Assembly (NCBI RefSeq): GCF_030409635.1
Contig: NZ_JAUFQF010000004.1
Location: forward strand, 654,241-718,240
Direction: 5' to 3'
DNA from: Vibrio agarivorans
Lineage (GTDB): Bacteria > Pseudomonadota > Gammaproteobacteria > Enterobacterales > Vibrionaceae
DNA length: 64,000 nucleotides
Within the stretch, counting starts at the first letter, position 1. The number at the start of each line of letters is the position of its first letter. The notes under the pieces are model-generated. The model had not been told where the DNA came from, did no database searches, and was given only the letters and a program-made list of their open reading frames with translations. Of this stretch, positions 1-9,871 are shown piece by piece. Made by a program: the position numbers and the translations under genes.

Positions 1-1
1 T

Positions 2-1129
2 TTCCGTTACAAAGCGTCTAAGGCTCGTCAGGCACAAAGCCGCATTAAAGCGCTTGAGAAACTCGAAAAGGTGCTGCCTGCCCAATTTGATAACCCATTC
101 AGCTTTGAGTTCCGTGAACCCGCTGCACTTCCTAATCCAATCATGATGATGGATGACGTAGCAGCAGGTTATGACGACAACCTGATCCTAGAGAAAATTC
201 GCCTTAATCTCGTTCCGGGCAGCCGTATTGGCCTACTTGGTCGCAACGGTGCCGGTAAGTCGACCCTAATTAAGCTCCTTTCTGGCGAGCTAACACCACA
301 AGGTGGTGACTTAACCTATTCTCAAGGTGTCAAAATTGGTTATTTCGCTCAGCATCAGCTAGAGACGCTGCACCCAGAAGAAACACCTTTACAACATATG
401 ATGCAGGTAGCGCCAAACCACACCGAGCAACAACTGCGCGACTACTTGGGCAGTTTTGGTTTCCAGGGTGATAAAGCACTCGAGAAAGTGGCGCCGTTCT
501 CTGGCGGAGAAAAAGCTCGTCTCGTGCTGGCATTAATCGTGTGGCAAAAGCCAAACCTACTGCTTCTCGATGAGCCAACCAACCACCTTGATTTGGATAT
601 GCGCCAAGCTCTTACGCTAGCACTACAAACATTTGAGGGTGCGATGGTCATCGTCAGCCACGATAGATACCTATTACGCGCCACGACAGATGACCTGTAC
701 TTAGTGCATGACAAACAAGTGGCACCATTCAATGGCGATCTGACTGATTATTATAAATGGCTGACTGAACAACAAAAAATCGAAAAGAAAGAGGCACAAT
801 CTGCGCAGCCAGCCAAAGACAGTAGCCAAAGTGCTGCAGCTAAGAAAGAGCAGAAGCGCCGCGAAGCAGAATTTCGTAAACAGACCGCTCCTATTCGCAA
901 AACTCTGACAAAACTCGAAGAAAAAATGGATAAGTTAGGCGCCGCTGTCGCACAAGCTGAACAACAATTATTAGATAACAGCCTGTATGAAGCAGAAAAC
1001 AAAGCTAAACTTAACCAAGTACTTGCTGATCAAGCCAACGCAAAGTCTCAACTCGAAGAGGTTGAAATGGAGTGGATGGAGCAGCAAGAGACGCTTGAGC
1101 AGATGGAACAGGAATTCAACGCAGTATGA
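2..1129 (+). CDS. yheS: ABC-F family ATP-binding protein YheS, 3' part
   Basis: The gene enters from the left edge; the open frame runs from base 2 without a start, so the N-terminal half is missing (full YheS is about 640 residues). The visible 375 residues hold the second nucleotide-binding domain: Walker A GRNGAGKST, signature FSGGEKARL, Walker B LLLLDEPTNHLD and the switch histidine in SHDRYLL. A charged coiled-coil tail follows, as is normal in soluble ABC-F proteins. There are no membrane segments, so it is not a transporter; family members act on ribosomes. Its stop overlaps the next start (ATGA), so the two are translationally coupled. The family assignment is firm; the exact role of YheS is known only by family. 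Confidence 0.95.
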   Translation, partial: FRYKASKARQAQSRIKALEKLEKVLPAQFDNPFSFEFREPAALPNPIMMMDDVAAGYDDNLILEKIRLNLVPGSRIGLLGRNGAGKSTLIKLLSGELTPQGGDLTYSQGVKIGYFAQHQLETLHPEETPLQHMMQVAPNHTEQQLRDYLGSFGFQGDKALEKVAPFSGGEKARLVLALIVWQKPNLLLLDEPTNHLDLDMRQALTLALQTFEGAMVIVSHDRYLLRATTDDLYLVHDKQVAPFNGDLTDYYKWLTEQQKIEKKEAQSAQPAKDSSQSAAAKKEQKRREAEFRKQTAPIRKTLTKLEEKMDKLGAAVAQAEQQLLDNSLYEAENKAKLNQVLADQANAKSQLEEVEMEWMEQQETLEQMEQEFNAV

Positions 1130-1602
1130 CCAATCAGCAGGCACATCAACTTCTCACCATGGAGCAACTGTGGCAATTTAGCCTCGAGTACTACTCGAGC
1201 AGAGAAGTGAAAGATGCCTGCCTAGCATTGCAAAACCAGTTTCACGGTAATGTGAATCTGTTGATCGCCCTAAAATGGCTCGATGAGCATCACTACACCA
1301 TCCAAGAACAGGACTGGCATCGAGTCGAACAATCTCTCGGGCGCACCGAAGCGCTATTGCATCACTATCGAGAGCTACGCAGAAAGCTCAAAACAGCGCT
1401 AAGTGACACACTGTACAGAGAAGCCCTACAGTTTGAATTACAACTAGAAAAACAACAGCAAGCCGACCTCGTAGACTGTATTAATCACCTCACCCTCACC
1501 AGTAGAGAGGAACACAGTCTAACCCAGATGTACTGCCTACAACTTGGCGCAGAACACCTACAGGCGGCTTTCGCTAAGCCAGTGGAAGCGTTGCTCAACT
1601 AA
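1126..1602 (+). CDS. TIGR02444 family protein (DUF2390)
   Basis: This is a small, mostly alpha-helical protein of 158 residues with no signal peptide and no membrane segment. The sequence resembles the TIGR02444/DUF2390 family of unknown function, which sits between yheS and yheT in Vibrio. The start codon overlaps the yheS stop by four bases (ATGA), which fixes the start and indicates coupled translation. It is rich in Glu, Gln and Leu. No catalytic motif is visible and I assign no function. Confidence 0.85.
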   Translation: MTNQQAHQLLTMEQLWQFSLEYYSSREVKDACLALQNQFHGNVNLLIALKWLDEHHYTIQEQDWHRVEQSLGRTEALLHHYRELRRKLKTALSDTLYREALQFELQLEKQQQADLVDCINHLTLTSREEHSLTQMYCLQLGAEHLQAAFAKPVEALLN

Positions 1603-1631
1603 GCAACCGATAGATACAAGGACTGTAGTAT

Positions 1632-2609
1632 ATGCCACAATTTATCGCTGCAACGGGCCTAAAAAACCCTCACGCCCAAACCCTATTTCCGCGCATGATT
1701 CGTAAGAAAGCGCTGTTTGAGCCTCAATGGCAAACTCTCGACACACCCGATGGTGACTTTCTTGATCTCGCTTGGAGTCAAGACCCTAACCACCCTGATG
1801 CGCAGAAAAAGCCGCTATTCGTGCTTTTCCACGGACTAGAAGGCTGTTTTTATAGCCCTTACGCCAATGGCCTAATGAAAGCCTTCGCTGATGACGGATG
1901 GCTATCTGTGATGATGCACTTTCGCGGCTGTAGTGGAAAACCTAACCTACAAGCTCGAGCCTATCACTCGGGAGAAACGGAAGACGCCCGTTTTTTCCTT
2001 AAACATTTACGCGCTCAGTTTCCTGAGAATAAATTGGTGGCGGTCGGCATCTCCCTTGGCGGCAACATGCTCGCTAACTACTTAGCGAAATACCAAGATG
2101 AGTCGCTGATTGATGCGGCCAGTATAATCTCAGCGCCACTCGATCTTGCGGCTTGTTCCAACCGAATTGAGCAGGGGTTTTCCAAACTCTATCGTAACTA
2201 CCTACTGGGCTCGCTTAAACGCAACGCCATTCGTAAACACCATCTGATCAAGGGTGAACTTAAGATCACTTATCAGAGCATTAAACGCGTCACCCGTTTA
2301 CAAGAGTTTGATGATTTAATTACAGCACCCCTGCACGGTTTTAAGGATGCTGAAGACTATTACCAGCAGTGCTCTGGGATCAATCACCTCAAAGCCATCA
2401 CTACACCAACATTGATCATTCATGCCAAAGACGACCCGTTCATGACTGAAGACGTGATCCCCAAATTTATCCTGCCAGATAATATCGATTACCGTCTGTT
2501 TGAGCATGGAGGTCACGTTGGCTTTCTCAGCGGCAGTTTACTAAAACCCACATTTTGGCTAGAAGAAGCGCTGCCTGCCTATTACGAATGTCTCTCAAAG
2601 TCGGCATAA
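1632..2609 (+). CDS. yheT: Alpha/beta hydrolase YheT
   Basis: The protein has 325 residues and an alpha/beta-hydrolase fold of the COG0429/YheT type. The oxyanion region FHGLEG and the nucleophile elbow GISLGG (Ser) are visible, and the probable catalytic His lies near the C-terminus in EHGGHVGF, with an Asp in HAKDDPF. There is no signal peptide, so it is likely cytoplasmic. It lies 29 bp after the TIGR02444 gene and is followed by yheU, the same order as in enteric bacteria. The natural substrate is unknown; family members are described as esterases. Confidence 0.93.
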   Translation: MPQFIAATGLKNPHAQTLFPRMIRKKALFEPQWQTLDTPDGDFLDLAWSQDPNHPDAQKKPLFVLFHGLEGCFYSPYANGLMKAFADDGWLSVMMHFRGCSGKPNLQARAYHSGETEDARFFLKHLRAQFPENKLVAVGISLGGNMLANYLAKYQDESLIDAASIISAPLDLAACSNRIEQGFSKLYRNYLLGSLKRNAIRKHHLIKGELKITYQSIKRVTRLQEFDDLITAPLHGFKDAEDYYQQCSGINHLKAITTPTLIIHAKDDPFMTEDVIPKFILPDNIDYRLFEHGGHVGFLSGSLLKPTFWLEEALPAYYECLSKSA

Positions 2610-2650
2610 TACGCATTAAGACAGATTGATCATGAAGTGGAGAAGTATTG

Positions 2651-2872
2651 ATGATCATCCCATGGCAAGAAATTGAATCCGAGACACTCGACAACCTAAT
2701 CAAAGAGTTCATCCTTCGCGAGGGGACCGACTACGGAGAGTATGAAGTCACCCTGGCGCAAAAGGTGGAACAGGTACGCAAGCAAATAGAGGCAGGCGAT
2801 GCCGTTATCGTCTTTTCTGAGCTACATGAAACCATTGATATTCAGGTTCGTAAGTCCATCGGAAAATTCTAA
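2651..2872 (+). CDS. yheU: YheU family protein
   Basis: This is a 73-residue cytoplasmic protein of the YheU (UPF0270) family, with the typical opening MIIPWQEI and the conserved LREGTDYGE segment. A TTG codon directly upstream (2648) is in frame, but the ATG at 2651 gives the usual family N-terminus and was chosen. It follows yheT by about 40 bp and precedes the phosphoribulokinase gene. Function is unknown. Confidence 0.92.
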   Translation: MIIPWQEIESETLDNLIKEFILREGTDYGEYEVTLAQKVEQVRKQIEAGDAVIVFSELHETIDIQVRKSIGKF

Positions 2873-2882
2873 CCACAACCTC

Positions 2883-2901
2883 GCCAAAGTCACTTTGGTG
2901 C
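2883..2901 (+). other. Stem-loop between yheU and prkB
   Basis: GCCAAAG and CTTTGGT form a short stem around a 3-base loop just after the yheU stop, inside a weaker outer TAACC/GGTTA pairing. No U-tract follows, so a terminator is unlikely; it may be an mRNA processing or stability element. Confidence 0.3.
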
Positions 2902-2951
2902 GCTAAGGTTAAGCTTCCAAAAATCATAACTATTAAATAGACAGGTAAGTC

Positions 2952-3821
2952 ATGTCAGCCAAGCATCCGATTATCGCGGTGACCGGCTCCTCTGGTGCAG
3001 GAACCACCACAACGTCAGAAGCCTTTAGAAAGATGTTCAATATGATGAACGTCAAATCCGCCTGGGTGGAAGGAGATAGCTTCCACCGCTTTACCCGTCC
3101 TGAGATGGACGTGGAGATTCGCAAAGCACGCGAGCAAGGCAAACACATCAGCTACTTCGGCCCACAAGCCAACGACTTCTCTGCACTAGAGCAGTTTTTT
3201 GCTCGCTATGGCGAAGAGGGGCAAGGGGAAGTGCGTCGCTATCTACATACCTTTGATGAAGCGGTGCCTTACAACCAAATGCCTGGAACCTTCACTCCAT
3301 GGCAACAACTGCCCGAAGATACCGATGTACTGTTCTATGAGGGCCTGCATGGCGGCGTAGTCGATGGTGAAGTCAACGTCTCTAAACACGTCGATTTTCT
3401 GATTGGCATGGTGCCTATCGTTAACTTAGAGTGGATTCAAAAGTTTGTCCGCGACACTCGTGACCGTGGACACTCACGCGAAGCAGTGATGGATTCTATC
3501 GTCCGCTCAATGGATGACTACCTAAACTACATCACTCCGCAGTTTTCACGCACCCATATCAACTTTCAGCGTGTCCCTACCGTCGACACTTCCAACCCGC
3601 TAAATGCGAAAGGCATCCCAAGTCTGGACGAGAGTTTTGTGGTGATTCGTCTGCGCGGGATCAAAAATGTCGACTTCCCTTATCTGCTAGCGATGATTGA
3701 CGGCTCATTTATGTCGCGCCACAACACACTTGTTGTGCCCGGGGGTAAGATGAGTTTTGCGATGGAATTGATTGTCAGACCCATCTTACAGCAGCTTATA
3801 GAAACTGGGAAAATAGGTTAA
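2952..3821 (+). CDS. prkB: Phosphoribulokinase family protein PrkB
   Basis: This 289-residue protein has an N-terminal P-loop, GSSGAGTTTT (about residues 12-21), and the phosphoribulokinase/uridine kinase fold; its length equals that of the E. coli prkB product. Classical phosphoribulokinase makes ribulose 1,5-bisphosphate, but no Rubisco or Calvin-cycle gene is in this window and the enteric homologue lies in the same yheU-prkB-crp context. The in vivo substrate is therefore uncertain. It is read in the same direction as crp, which starts 236 bp downstream. Confidence 0.9.
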   Translation: MSAKHPIIAVTGSSGAGTTTTSEAFRKMFNMMNVKSAWVEGDSFHRFTRPEMDVEIRKAREQGKHISYFGPQANDFSALEQFFARYGEEGQGEVRRYLHTFDEAVPYNQMPGTFTPWQQLPEDTDVLFYEGLHGGVVDGEVNVSKHVDFLIGMVPIVNLEWIQKFVRDTRDRGHSREAVMDSIVRSMDDYLNYITPQFSRTHINFQRVPTVDTSNPLNAKGIPSLDESFVVIRLRGIKNVDFPYLLAMIDGSFMSRHNTLVVPGGKMSFAMELIVRPILQQLIETGKIG

Positions 3822-3853
3822 TTGCGACCAATAACCAGACAACCTTGTCAGTA

Positions 3854-3869
3854 CGTGATCAGGTGCACA
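3854..3869 (+). promoter_or_regulatory. Candidate CRP site upstream of crp
   Basis: The sequence CGTGA-N6-GCACA matches the CRP consensus TGTGA-N6-TCACA at 8 of 10 fixed positions. It lies in the 236-bp gap between prkB and crp, about 190 bp before the crp start. E. coli crp is autoregulated through a site at a similar place, so autoregulation is the simplest reading. The match is by eye. Confidence 0.5.
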
Positions 3870-4057
3870 GAATCTGAGTAATTATCGGTCATCTTACCCC
3901 GTTAAAATCAAGAAATCGCACAAGAAACGCGTTACTATCTTGTCTGAATTACGAGATAGCTTGCAGCAAGTGTCTTCAGCACTTATGCTACTAAGCCTAG
4001 TTAAGCTTAGCGCAATAAGGAAAGCAGCAAGCGAACCCTGCAGAGGAAGATATATTT

Positions 4058-4690
4058 ATGGTTCTAGGTAAACCTCAAACCGATCCAACGTTAGAGTGGT
4101 TTCTTTCACACTGTCATATTCATAAGTACCCATCAAAAAGCACGCTGATTCACGCTGGTGAAAAAGCGGAAACCTTGTACTACATCGTAAAAGGTTCTGT
4201 TGCGGTTCTTATTAAAGACGAAGAAGGTAAGGAAATGATCCTTTCTTACCTAAACCAAGGTGATTTCATTGGTGAGCTAGGTCTTTTTGAAGAAGACCAA
4301 GAGCGTACTGCTTGGGTACGTGCAAAATCGCCATGTGAAGTTGCTGAGATTTCATTCAAGAAGTTCCGTCAACTTATCCAAGTTAACCCAGATATCCTAA
4401 TGCGCCTTTCAGCGCAGATGGCAAGCCGCCTACAAGTGACTAGCCAAAAAGTGGGTGACTTAGCATTCCTTGACGTAACAGGTCGCATCGCTCAGACGCT
4501 ACTAAACCTAGCGAAACAGCCAGACGCAATGACACACCCAGACGGCATGCAAATCAAGATCACTCGTCAAGAGATCGGTCAGATTGTTGGTTGTTCACGT
4601 GAAACCGTTGGCCGTATCTTGAAGATGCTTGAAGAGCAGAACCTAATTTCTGCACACGGTAAAACTATCGTGGTTTACGGCACTCGTTAA
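4058..4690 (+). CDS. crp: cAMP receptor protein
   Basis: This is the global regulator CRP, 210 residues like the E. coli protein. The N-terminal cyclic-nucleotide-binding barrel includes [10 protein letters not shown] with the phosphate-binding segment ERTAWVRAK, followed by the dimerisation helix and a C-terminal winged helix with the recognition helix in [12 protein letters not shown]. It binds cAMP and then TGTGA-N6-TCACA sites. An AGAGGAAG ribosome site precedes the ATG. Several CRP-like sites in this window (3854, 19739, 55056, 62164) are plausible targets. Confidence 0.98.
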   Translation: MVLGKPQTDPTLEWFLSHCHIHKYPSKSTLIHAGEKAETLYYIVKGSVAVLIKDEEGKEMILSYLNQGDFIGELGLFEEDQERTAWVRAKSPCEVAEISFKKFRQLIQVNPDILMRLSAQMASRLQVTSQKVGDLAFLDVTGRIAQTLLNLAKQPDAMTHPDGMQIKITRQEIGQIVGCSRETVGRILKMLEEQNLISAHGKTIVVYGTR

Positions 4691-4744
4691 TTCTCAATGG
4701 CTCTCAACGAGTCCGTGTGAATTTTCAGTAAGCTGATTAAATTG

Positions 4745-4779
4745 AAAAAAACACCAAACCTCCGTTTGGTGTTTTTTTA
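4745..4779 (+). terminator. Rho-independent terminator of crp
   Basis: AACACCAAAC and GTTTGGTGTT form a perfect stem around a 4-base loop, with an A-run before it and a T-run after it. It ends crp and may also serve the facing DUF1338 gene on the other strand. Confidence 0.9.
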
Positions 4780-4806
4780 TGTCTTGCCTATTTAAGGTAT
4801 TAGAGA

Positions 4807-5610
4807 CTACTGGTTAGTACTCTCAAAGATTTTGTCCGCCGACGCTGCGACAAATCCGCGATACAGTGAACCATCGCGGGTCGGATAGCGCTTGGCAAAC
4901 TCATAAAAACCGCCCGGAATGTGCTGCTCTCCATCACTGAATTGGACGAGTACTTTGTCGGCCATAGTCGATGATTGCTCTAGTAACACCTCGGGAGTGC
5001 CTTTCACTTCCCCACCCGATTCATTGATAACAAAACCCGTCTGCCTCAGCCGAGCATTTACGTCAACGACCTCTGCAAACGCATTGAGTTGATTCACGCT
5101 GACCGTAAAGTGATTGGCACCATAGCCGTGCGCCGCGAGCCAAGAGGCATACTCACTCTCTTGCGCCAATTGTTGATACTCTTGATATGAGATGTCCCAC
5201 AAGCGACCCGCAAAGAGAAACTCCGGCGTTAATAGCTTATTGGCATCCAGTTGGGCAACAAGGCGTGCGACGATCGATTGAAGCTGTATTGAACACTCTT
5301 CAACTTTCAACTCACTGATAAACACCTTCGGCTGGTTAGGATCGGGATGTTCATAATGCTTCGCTAACAGCTTTTTGCTCTCAAAAACATAATCACCTCC
5401 TTCTTGATAACCTAAAGCCAGAAATGGCTTGGCTAAGGTCTCAATACCCAGTGGCTCTATATTAAAGGTCCTCAAAGCAATATGGTCATTAATCAGTGGC
5501 TTGTCCTCCTCTAGTATCTGATGTACTTGCTCAGCAGAGGGGCACAAGCGATGAATATAGTCTTGCCACATTCGCGCAAACAGTGTGTCGACGGTGAAAG
5601 TTGGGGTCAT
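4807..5610 (-). CDS. DUF1338 domain-containing protein
   Basis: This 267-residue soluble protein matches the DUF1338 family. Members are related to a metal-dependent 2-oxoadipate dioxygenase/decarboxylase fold; the HIALRTFN segment near residue 43 carries the first probable metal-binding histidine. It is the last gene of the minus-strand argD-astA-astD block, 83 bp after astD, with a hairpin between them. The neighbourhood suggests amino acid catabolism, but the substrate cannot be read from the sequence. Confidence 0.85.
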   Translation of the reverse strand: MTPTFTVDTLFARMWQDYIHRLCPSAEQVHQILEEDKPLINDHIALRTFNIEPLGIETLAKPFLALGYQEGGDYVFESKKLLAKHYEHPDPNQPKVFISELKVEECSIQLQSIVARLVAQLDANKLLTPEFLFAGRLWDISYQEYQQLAQESEYASWLAAHGYGANHFTVSVNQLNAFAEVVDVNARLRQTGFVINESGGEVKGTPEVLLEQSSTMADKVLVQFSDGEQHIPGGFYEFAKRYPTRDGSLYRGFVAASADKIFESTNQ

Positions 5611-5650
5611 ACTCTCTCCTTGCTTTGTCTTTGAAAAAGAGGGAAAAGGT

Positions 5651-5670
5651 GGGTAGCTCTCGAGCTACCC
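5651..5670 (-). terminator. Hairpin after astD
   Basis: GGGTAGCT and AGCTACCC pair perfectly around CTCG between astD and the DUF1338 gene. On the minus strand a pyrimidine-rich stretch follows, so it may be a weak terminator or a partial transcription barrier. Confidence 0.5.
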
Positions 5671-5693
5671 TCAGCTTGTGACGAGAAAAATGA

Positions 5694-7151
5694 TTATAGT
5701 TTTAACCCAGGGCTTAATGTCGCTGGCAGTAAAGGCTCACTGCCTTCCATCGATGCCATCGGATAGGCACAATAATCTGCAGCATAGAAGGCGCTTGGAC
5801 GTAAGTTGCCAGAAGCTCCCGGGCCACCAAAAGGTGCGTCTCCGCTTGCTCCTGTCAATTGGCGGTTGCGATTGACAATGCCCGCTCGAATGTTATCGAC
5901 AAAGTATGCCCACTCGTCATCATCGGTTGAGATTAAGCCGGCCGATAAGCCATAACGAGTGTCATTCGCTAACGCCACGGCTTGTTCCAATCCTTGATAA
6001 CGAATCACCTGCAATAGTGGGCCAAAGTACTCTTCGTCTGGTAAGGCACTGATGTTAGTGACATCAATAATCGCAGGAGAGACAAACGCAAACCCTTGCG
6101 ACTGACCTTCCAGCAGCGCCTTGCCACCCAATGACAATAAGTTTGCTTGAGCTGCGAGAATATGGTCGGCGGCTTGCTTTGATATCTGCGGCCCCATAAA
6201 CGGCGCGGGCTCGGCAAAAGGCTCATCTATGACAATCGTTTGAGTTGCACTAACCAGCTTCTCAAGCAGTGCATCACCTGCCTCTCCTTGAGGGACATAT
6301 AAGCGACGTGCACAGGTGCAACGTTGACCAGCACTAATAAAAGCGGATTGCAAAATGGTGTAGACGGTTGCATCAAGATCGCCAAACTGCTCGGAAATCA
6401 CCATTGGGTTGTTACCACCCATTTCAAGGGCGAGCATTTTGTCGGGCTGGCCCGCAAATTGACGATGCAGTATATGACCGGTATTTGCACTACCGGTAAA
6501 CAAGAGACCATCAATCCCTTTTGCTTGAGCAAGCGCGATCCCCGTCTCTTTGCCACCCTGAACTAGGTTAATCACTCCCTCAGGTAGACCAGACTCCTGC
6601 CACAGTCGCATCACAAACTCGCCTGTCAGTGGCGTTAGATCCGATGGTTTAAACACCACCGTATTACCTGCTAAAAGAGAAGGTACGATATGACCATTAG
6701 GTAAATGCCCAGGGAAGTTGTATGGGCCAAATACCGCCATGACACCCAACGGGCGATGACGCAGTACAATCTGATTACCGTTGGCTTCACGCTGATGCTC
6801 ACCGGTACGTTGGTGATAGGCGCGAATCGATATCGCTACCTTACCCGCCATGGCAGCGGCTTCTGTGCGTGTTTCCCACAAAGGCTTGCCAGTCTCTTGA
6901 GCGATCACTTCTGCTAGCTGTTCTGCACGCTCTTTGAGCTTATCGGCAAAGGCCAACACATGCGCTTCGCGCTGGGTAAATGTCAGTTTCTTCCAGCTAG
7001 AAAAAGCTACTCTTGCTGCGCTGACTGCTGATTCTACTTGAGCAGGCGTGGCACTATCACCTTGCCATATCACCTCATCATTAAATGGGCTAACAGACTG
7101 CATCGCCTCACCTTGCCCCGCGATCCATTGTCCTGCAATCCAATGCGTCAT
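5694..7151 (-). CDS. astD: N-succinylglutamate 5-semialdehyde dehydrogenase
   Basis: This is a 485-residue NAD-dependent aldehyde dehydrogenase. The catalytic Cys is in GQRCTCARR, the general-base Glu in LEMGGNNP and the nucleotide-binding turn in FTGSANTG. AstD oxidises succinylglutamic semialdehyde to succinylglutamate, the fourth step of the arginine succinyltransferase (AST) pathway. Its start lies 14 bp after the astA stop on the minus strand, with an AAGGAGA ribosome site, so it is in one operon with astA. Confidence 0.97.
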   Translation of the reverse strand: MTHWIAGQWIAGQGEAMQSVSPFNDEVIWQGDSATPAQVESAVSAARVAFSSWKKLTFTQREAHVLAFADKLKERAEQLAEVIAQETGKPLWETRTEAAAMAGKVAISIRAYHQRTGEHQREANGNQIVLRHRPLGVMAVFGPYNFPGHLPNGHIVPSLLAGNTVVFKPSDLTPLTGEFVMRLWQESGLPEGVINLVQGGKETGIALAQAKGIDGLLFTGSANTGHILHRQFAGQPDKMLALEMGGNNPMVISEQFGDLDATVYTILQSAFISAGQRCTCARRLYVPQGEAGDALLEKLVSATQTIVIDEPFAEPAPFMGPQISKQAADHILAAQANLLSLGGKALLEGQSQGFAFVSPAIIDVTNISALPDEEYFGPLLQVIRYQGLEQAVALANDTRYGLSAGLISTDDDEWAYFVDNIRAGIVNRNRQLTGASGDAPFGGPGASGNLRPSAFYAADYCAYPMASMEGSEPLLPATLSPGLKL

Positions 7152-7165
7152 ATCTTTTCTCCTTG

Positions 7166-8185
7166 TTACTGGGCGTGCATGCGCACGTAATCGCCTTCTT
7201 GTACCTGCAGTGCTGCAGCGACCTCTGGGGCTAGAATGACTGAGCCCTCTTCTTGGTCATAAGCCGCTTTTGCTGCAGTGGCTCTAAAGTGCTCGAAAGA
7301 GGTATTAGCGATCAAAAAGTCTTTCGCGCTGGAATGTTCAGCGACGTGTACCTTCGCGCGGAACGAATGACGCACCGTTTCGATATGCTGTAAATCACAC
7401 TCCACCGTTGGGCCGGCATCAAAGATGTCGACATAGTTTCGGCAGGTGAAGCCTTCTTTTTCTAACAAGCGCAACGCAGGCTTGGTGTTCTCATGCACCT
7501 TGCCAATCACCGCTTGCGCCTCTTTACTTAACAAGTTGATATAGATAGGCAGCTTAGGCATTAAATCCGCGATAAACCCCTTCTTACCAATGCCTGTGAG
7601 ATAATCCGCTAAGGTAAATTCAATCGAGAAGAAGTGCTCTTGTAGCCACTTCCAGAACGGCGAGTTGCCATCATCGTCTGAGACGCCACGCATCTCAGCA
7701 AAAATCGTCTTCGAAAATCGCTCAGGGTGTTCTGCCATCATCAAGAAACGGCACTTAGACATCAGACGCCCATTCAAGCCTTGGCGAAAGCTCGGACGTA
7801 AGAACAAGGTGCAGATTTCAGAGCACCCCGTGTAGTTATTGCCAAAGGTCAGCAGCTTAACCACATTATTCACCCCTAGCTTAGGCGATGAGTGGACAAC
7901 GGTACTGATGTGGTAAGAATAGAACGGTACATCCCAGCCAATTGACGCTTCAATGCCAGTACAACCGGCAACCTCACCAGTTTCACTATCGAAACCCACC
8001 ATCAAATAACCTTCATCACCCGGTTCGCTCACCTCTGGCTTGCCAAAGCTGTATTCTGAATGGGTAATGCGATTAGTCAGTAACTCTTCATTGACGGGTA
8101 GAGATGTGAAGCCATGGCCAGACTCGACGGCACAGGTATGTAAGGCTTCGTAATCAGATAGACTAATTGGACGAACTACAAGCAT
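7166..8185 (-). CDS. astA: Arginine N-succinyltransferase
   Basis: The 339-residue product starts [11 protein letters not shown] and is a GNAT-fold acyltransferase of the AstA family. It transfers succinyl from succinyl-CoA to the alpha-amino group of arginine, the first committed step of the AST pathway. A GGAGGGAG ribosome site lies just before the ATG. It follows argD/astC by 78 bp, with a stem-loop in the gap, and precedes astD by 14 bp. Confidence 0.97.
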   Translation of the reverse strand: MLVVRPISLSDYEALHTCAVESGHGFTSLPVNEELLTNRITHSEYSFGKPEVSEPGDEGYLMVGFDSETGEVAGCTGIEASIGWDVPFYSYHISTVVHSSPKLGVNNVVKLLTFGNNYTGCSEICTLFLRPSFRQGLNGRLMSKCRFLMMAEHPERFSKTIFAEMRGVSDDDGNSPFWKWLQEHFFSIEFTLADYLTGIGKKGFIADLMPKLPIYINLLSKEAQAVIGKVHENTKPALRLLEKEGFTCRNYVDIFDAGPTVECDLQHIETVRHSFRAKVHVAEHSSAKDFLIANTSFEHFRATAAKAAYDQEEGSVILAPEVAAALQVQEGDYVRMHAQ

Positions 8186-8219
8186 CGATACTCCCTCCTG
8201 ATGCTGTTGAACGCTTAAG

Positions 8220-8245
8220 GAGCGCGGTGAGAACTCTCCGCGCTC
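8220..8245 (-). other. Intercistronic stem-loop between argD and astA
   Basis: GAGCGCGG and CCGCGCTC form a perfect 8-bp GC-rich stem around a 10-base loop in the 78-bp gap between the two genes. No U-tract follows on the minus strand, so it is more likely an mRNA processing or stability element than a terminator. Confidence 0.45.
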
Positions 8246-8263
8246 AGAGCAAGCGATAGATTT

Positions 8264-9478
8264 TTAGGAGACAAGACTCTCCAAAGCTTTATCAAGTCGT
8301 GCTAATCCTGCATCAACTTCTTCTTTTGTAATGACCAGCGATGGCGTGAAACGCACCACATTCGCGCCAGCCACTAATACCATTAGGCCTTGCTGACCTG
8401 CTGCGACTAGCACATCGCGTGCGCGACCTTGCCACTCTTCATTCAGTGCCGCACCGAGTAGTAGGCCTTTACCCCGTATTTCAGAAAACAGCTGGTACTT
8501 TTCGTTCAAGGCATTCAACCCATCACGGAACCAAGTTTCACGCTCTTTAACTCCAGCAAGGACTTGCGGATCACTCACAACATCCACAACCGCTTCTGCC
8601 ACTGCACAAGCAAGAGGGTTGCCGCCATAAGTTGAACCATGAGTGCCGACTTTCATGTGCTCAGCAAGCTTGTCGGTGGTTAGCATCGCACCAATTGGGA
8701 AGCCGCCACCAAGAGACTTAGCCGTGCTCAAGATATCAGGAGTAATACCCAAACCTTGATACGCGTAAAAGTCACCGGTACGGCCATTGCCGGTTTGTAC
8801 TTCATCGAAAATAAGCAGTGCATTGTGTTTATCACACAACTCACGCACAGCTTGAGCAAACTCTGGCGTTGGAGGAATTATGCCCCCCTCACCTTGTAGA
8901 GGCTCCATCATAATGGCACATGTTCGCTCTGACATATGGGCTTGCAACGCATCAATATCGTTGTAAGGCAGGTGAGTCACATTGCCTGGCTTCGGACCAA
9001 AGCCATCAGAATAAGAGGCTTGACCACCAACGGTGACAGTAAAGAAAGTTCGGCCATGAAAGCCCTGTTTGAAAGCGATGATCTCTGACTTATCTTCACC
9101 ATAGACATCGGCGGCATAGCGGCGAGCTAGTTTCAGGGCAGCTTCGTTGGCCTCTGCGCCAGAGTTGGCAAAAAAGACTTTTTCAGCAAAGCTCACTTCG
9201 GTGAGTTTTTGCGCTAAACGCAATGCTGGCTCATTGGTCATCACGTTACTTAAATGCCACAGCTTGTTGCCTTGCTCTTGCAGCGCCTTAACCATAACCG
9301 GGTGACAATGCCCCAAGCAGCTCACAGCGATACCACCAGCAAAATCGATATATTCGTTACCTTGCTGGTCCCATACTCGTGCCCCTTCCCCTTTAACTGG
9401 AATCATCTCCATCGGGTTATAGCAAGGCACCATTACTTGATCAAAATCTTTGCGTTGTACGCTTTTTTCCACTGTCAT
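8264..9478 (-). CDS. argD: Acetylornithine/succinylornithine aminotransferase
   Basis: This 404-residue class III PLP-dependent aminotransferase carries the PLP-binding Lys in [13 protein letters not shown] and the cofactor pocket around [12 protein letters not shown]. Such enzymes serve both arginine synthesis (ArgD) and catabolism (AstC). Because it is the first gene of an operon with astA and astD, the catabolic role (N-succinylornithine to succinylglutamic semialdehyde) is at least one of its jobs. The start ATGACAGTG is preceded by AAAGGAA. The 527-bp region upstream holds several ArgR-box-like sites. astB and astE are not in this window. Confidence 0.93.
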   Translation of the reverse strand: MTVEKSVQRKDFDQVMVPCYNPMEMIPVKGEGARVWDQQGNEYIDFAGGIAVSCLGHCHPVMVKALQEQGNKLWHLSNVMTNEPALRLAQKLTEVSFAEKVFFANSGAEANEAALKLARRYAADVYGEDKSEIIAFKQGFHGRTFFTVTVGGQASYSDGFGPKPGNVTHLPYNDIDALQAHMSERTCAIMMEPLQGEGGIIPPTPEFAQAVRELCDKHNALLIFDEVQTGNGRTGDFYAYQGLGITPDILSTAKSLGGGFPIGAMLTTDKLAEHMKVGTHGSTYGGNPLACAVAEAVVDVVSDPQVLAGVKERETWFRDGLNALNEKYQLFSEIRGKGLLLGAALNEEWQGRARDVLVAAGQQGLMVLVAGANVVRFTPSLVITKEEVDAGLARLDKALESLVS

Positions 9479-9626
9479 TGCACATTCCTTTTAGAAACCG
9501 CATGCGCATTCGCTTGCGTGGCAAACCACCCTGTTTGAAACCTCACTTTAAGCATAGTCGCAATAAAGTGTGTTAGTTCAATCTAACCCTGGGGAATTAT
9601 GTTTTGCATTTCGACATACGCAGCAT

Positions 9627-9720
9627 TGTATTTACATTCAATTAACCTTTTCAATAGAGGATAATTCTGTTTTAGATTCAACCTTAAACTATAAATTCAG
9701 TTGTAAAGCATAAGTATTCA
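9627..9720 (-). promoter_or_regulatory. Cluster of ArgR-box-like sites
   Basis: Compared with the ARG-box consensus TGAATWWWWATTCA, I see TGTATTTACATTCA at 9627-9640 (12 of 14), AAACTATAAATTCA at 9686-9699 (11 of 14) and AGCATAAGTATTCA at 9707-9720 (about 11 of 14); a weaker one lies at 9667-9680. The 9686 and 9707 sites are exactly 21 bp apart, the spacing of paired boxes bound by an ArgR hexamer. In E. coli ArgR with arginine activates the ast operon, so this fits regulation of argD-astA-astD. Scored by eye. Confidence 0.55.
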
Positions 9721-9857
9721 TATACGGTTACATTATTATTCGTTTGGGTGCAATATGCAAACACAGTCATTGATTAATACATACACAGAATTAGTGAATA
9801 AATGATGAGTTAAGAGAAAGGAAAAATGAGACTGGTTGAAATTGCTATTAAGTAACT

Positions 9858-9871
9858 CGCATTTTTATTCA
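9858..9871. promoter_or_regulatory. Additional ArgR-box-like site
   Basis: CGCATTTTTATTCA agrees with the ARG-box consensus at 12 of 14 positions. It lies about 140 bp further upstream of argD than the main cluster, closer to the pabA end. Confidence 0.4.

Noticed and set aside
8186..8263. Terminator reading of the GC-rich hairpin between argD and astA.
   Set aside because: There is no U-tract on the minus strand, and the two genes belong to one pathway operon.
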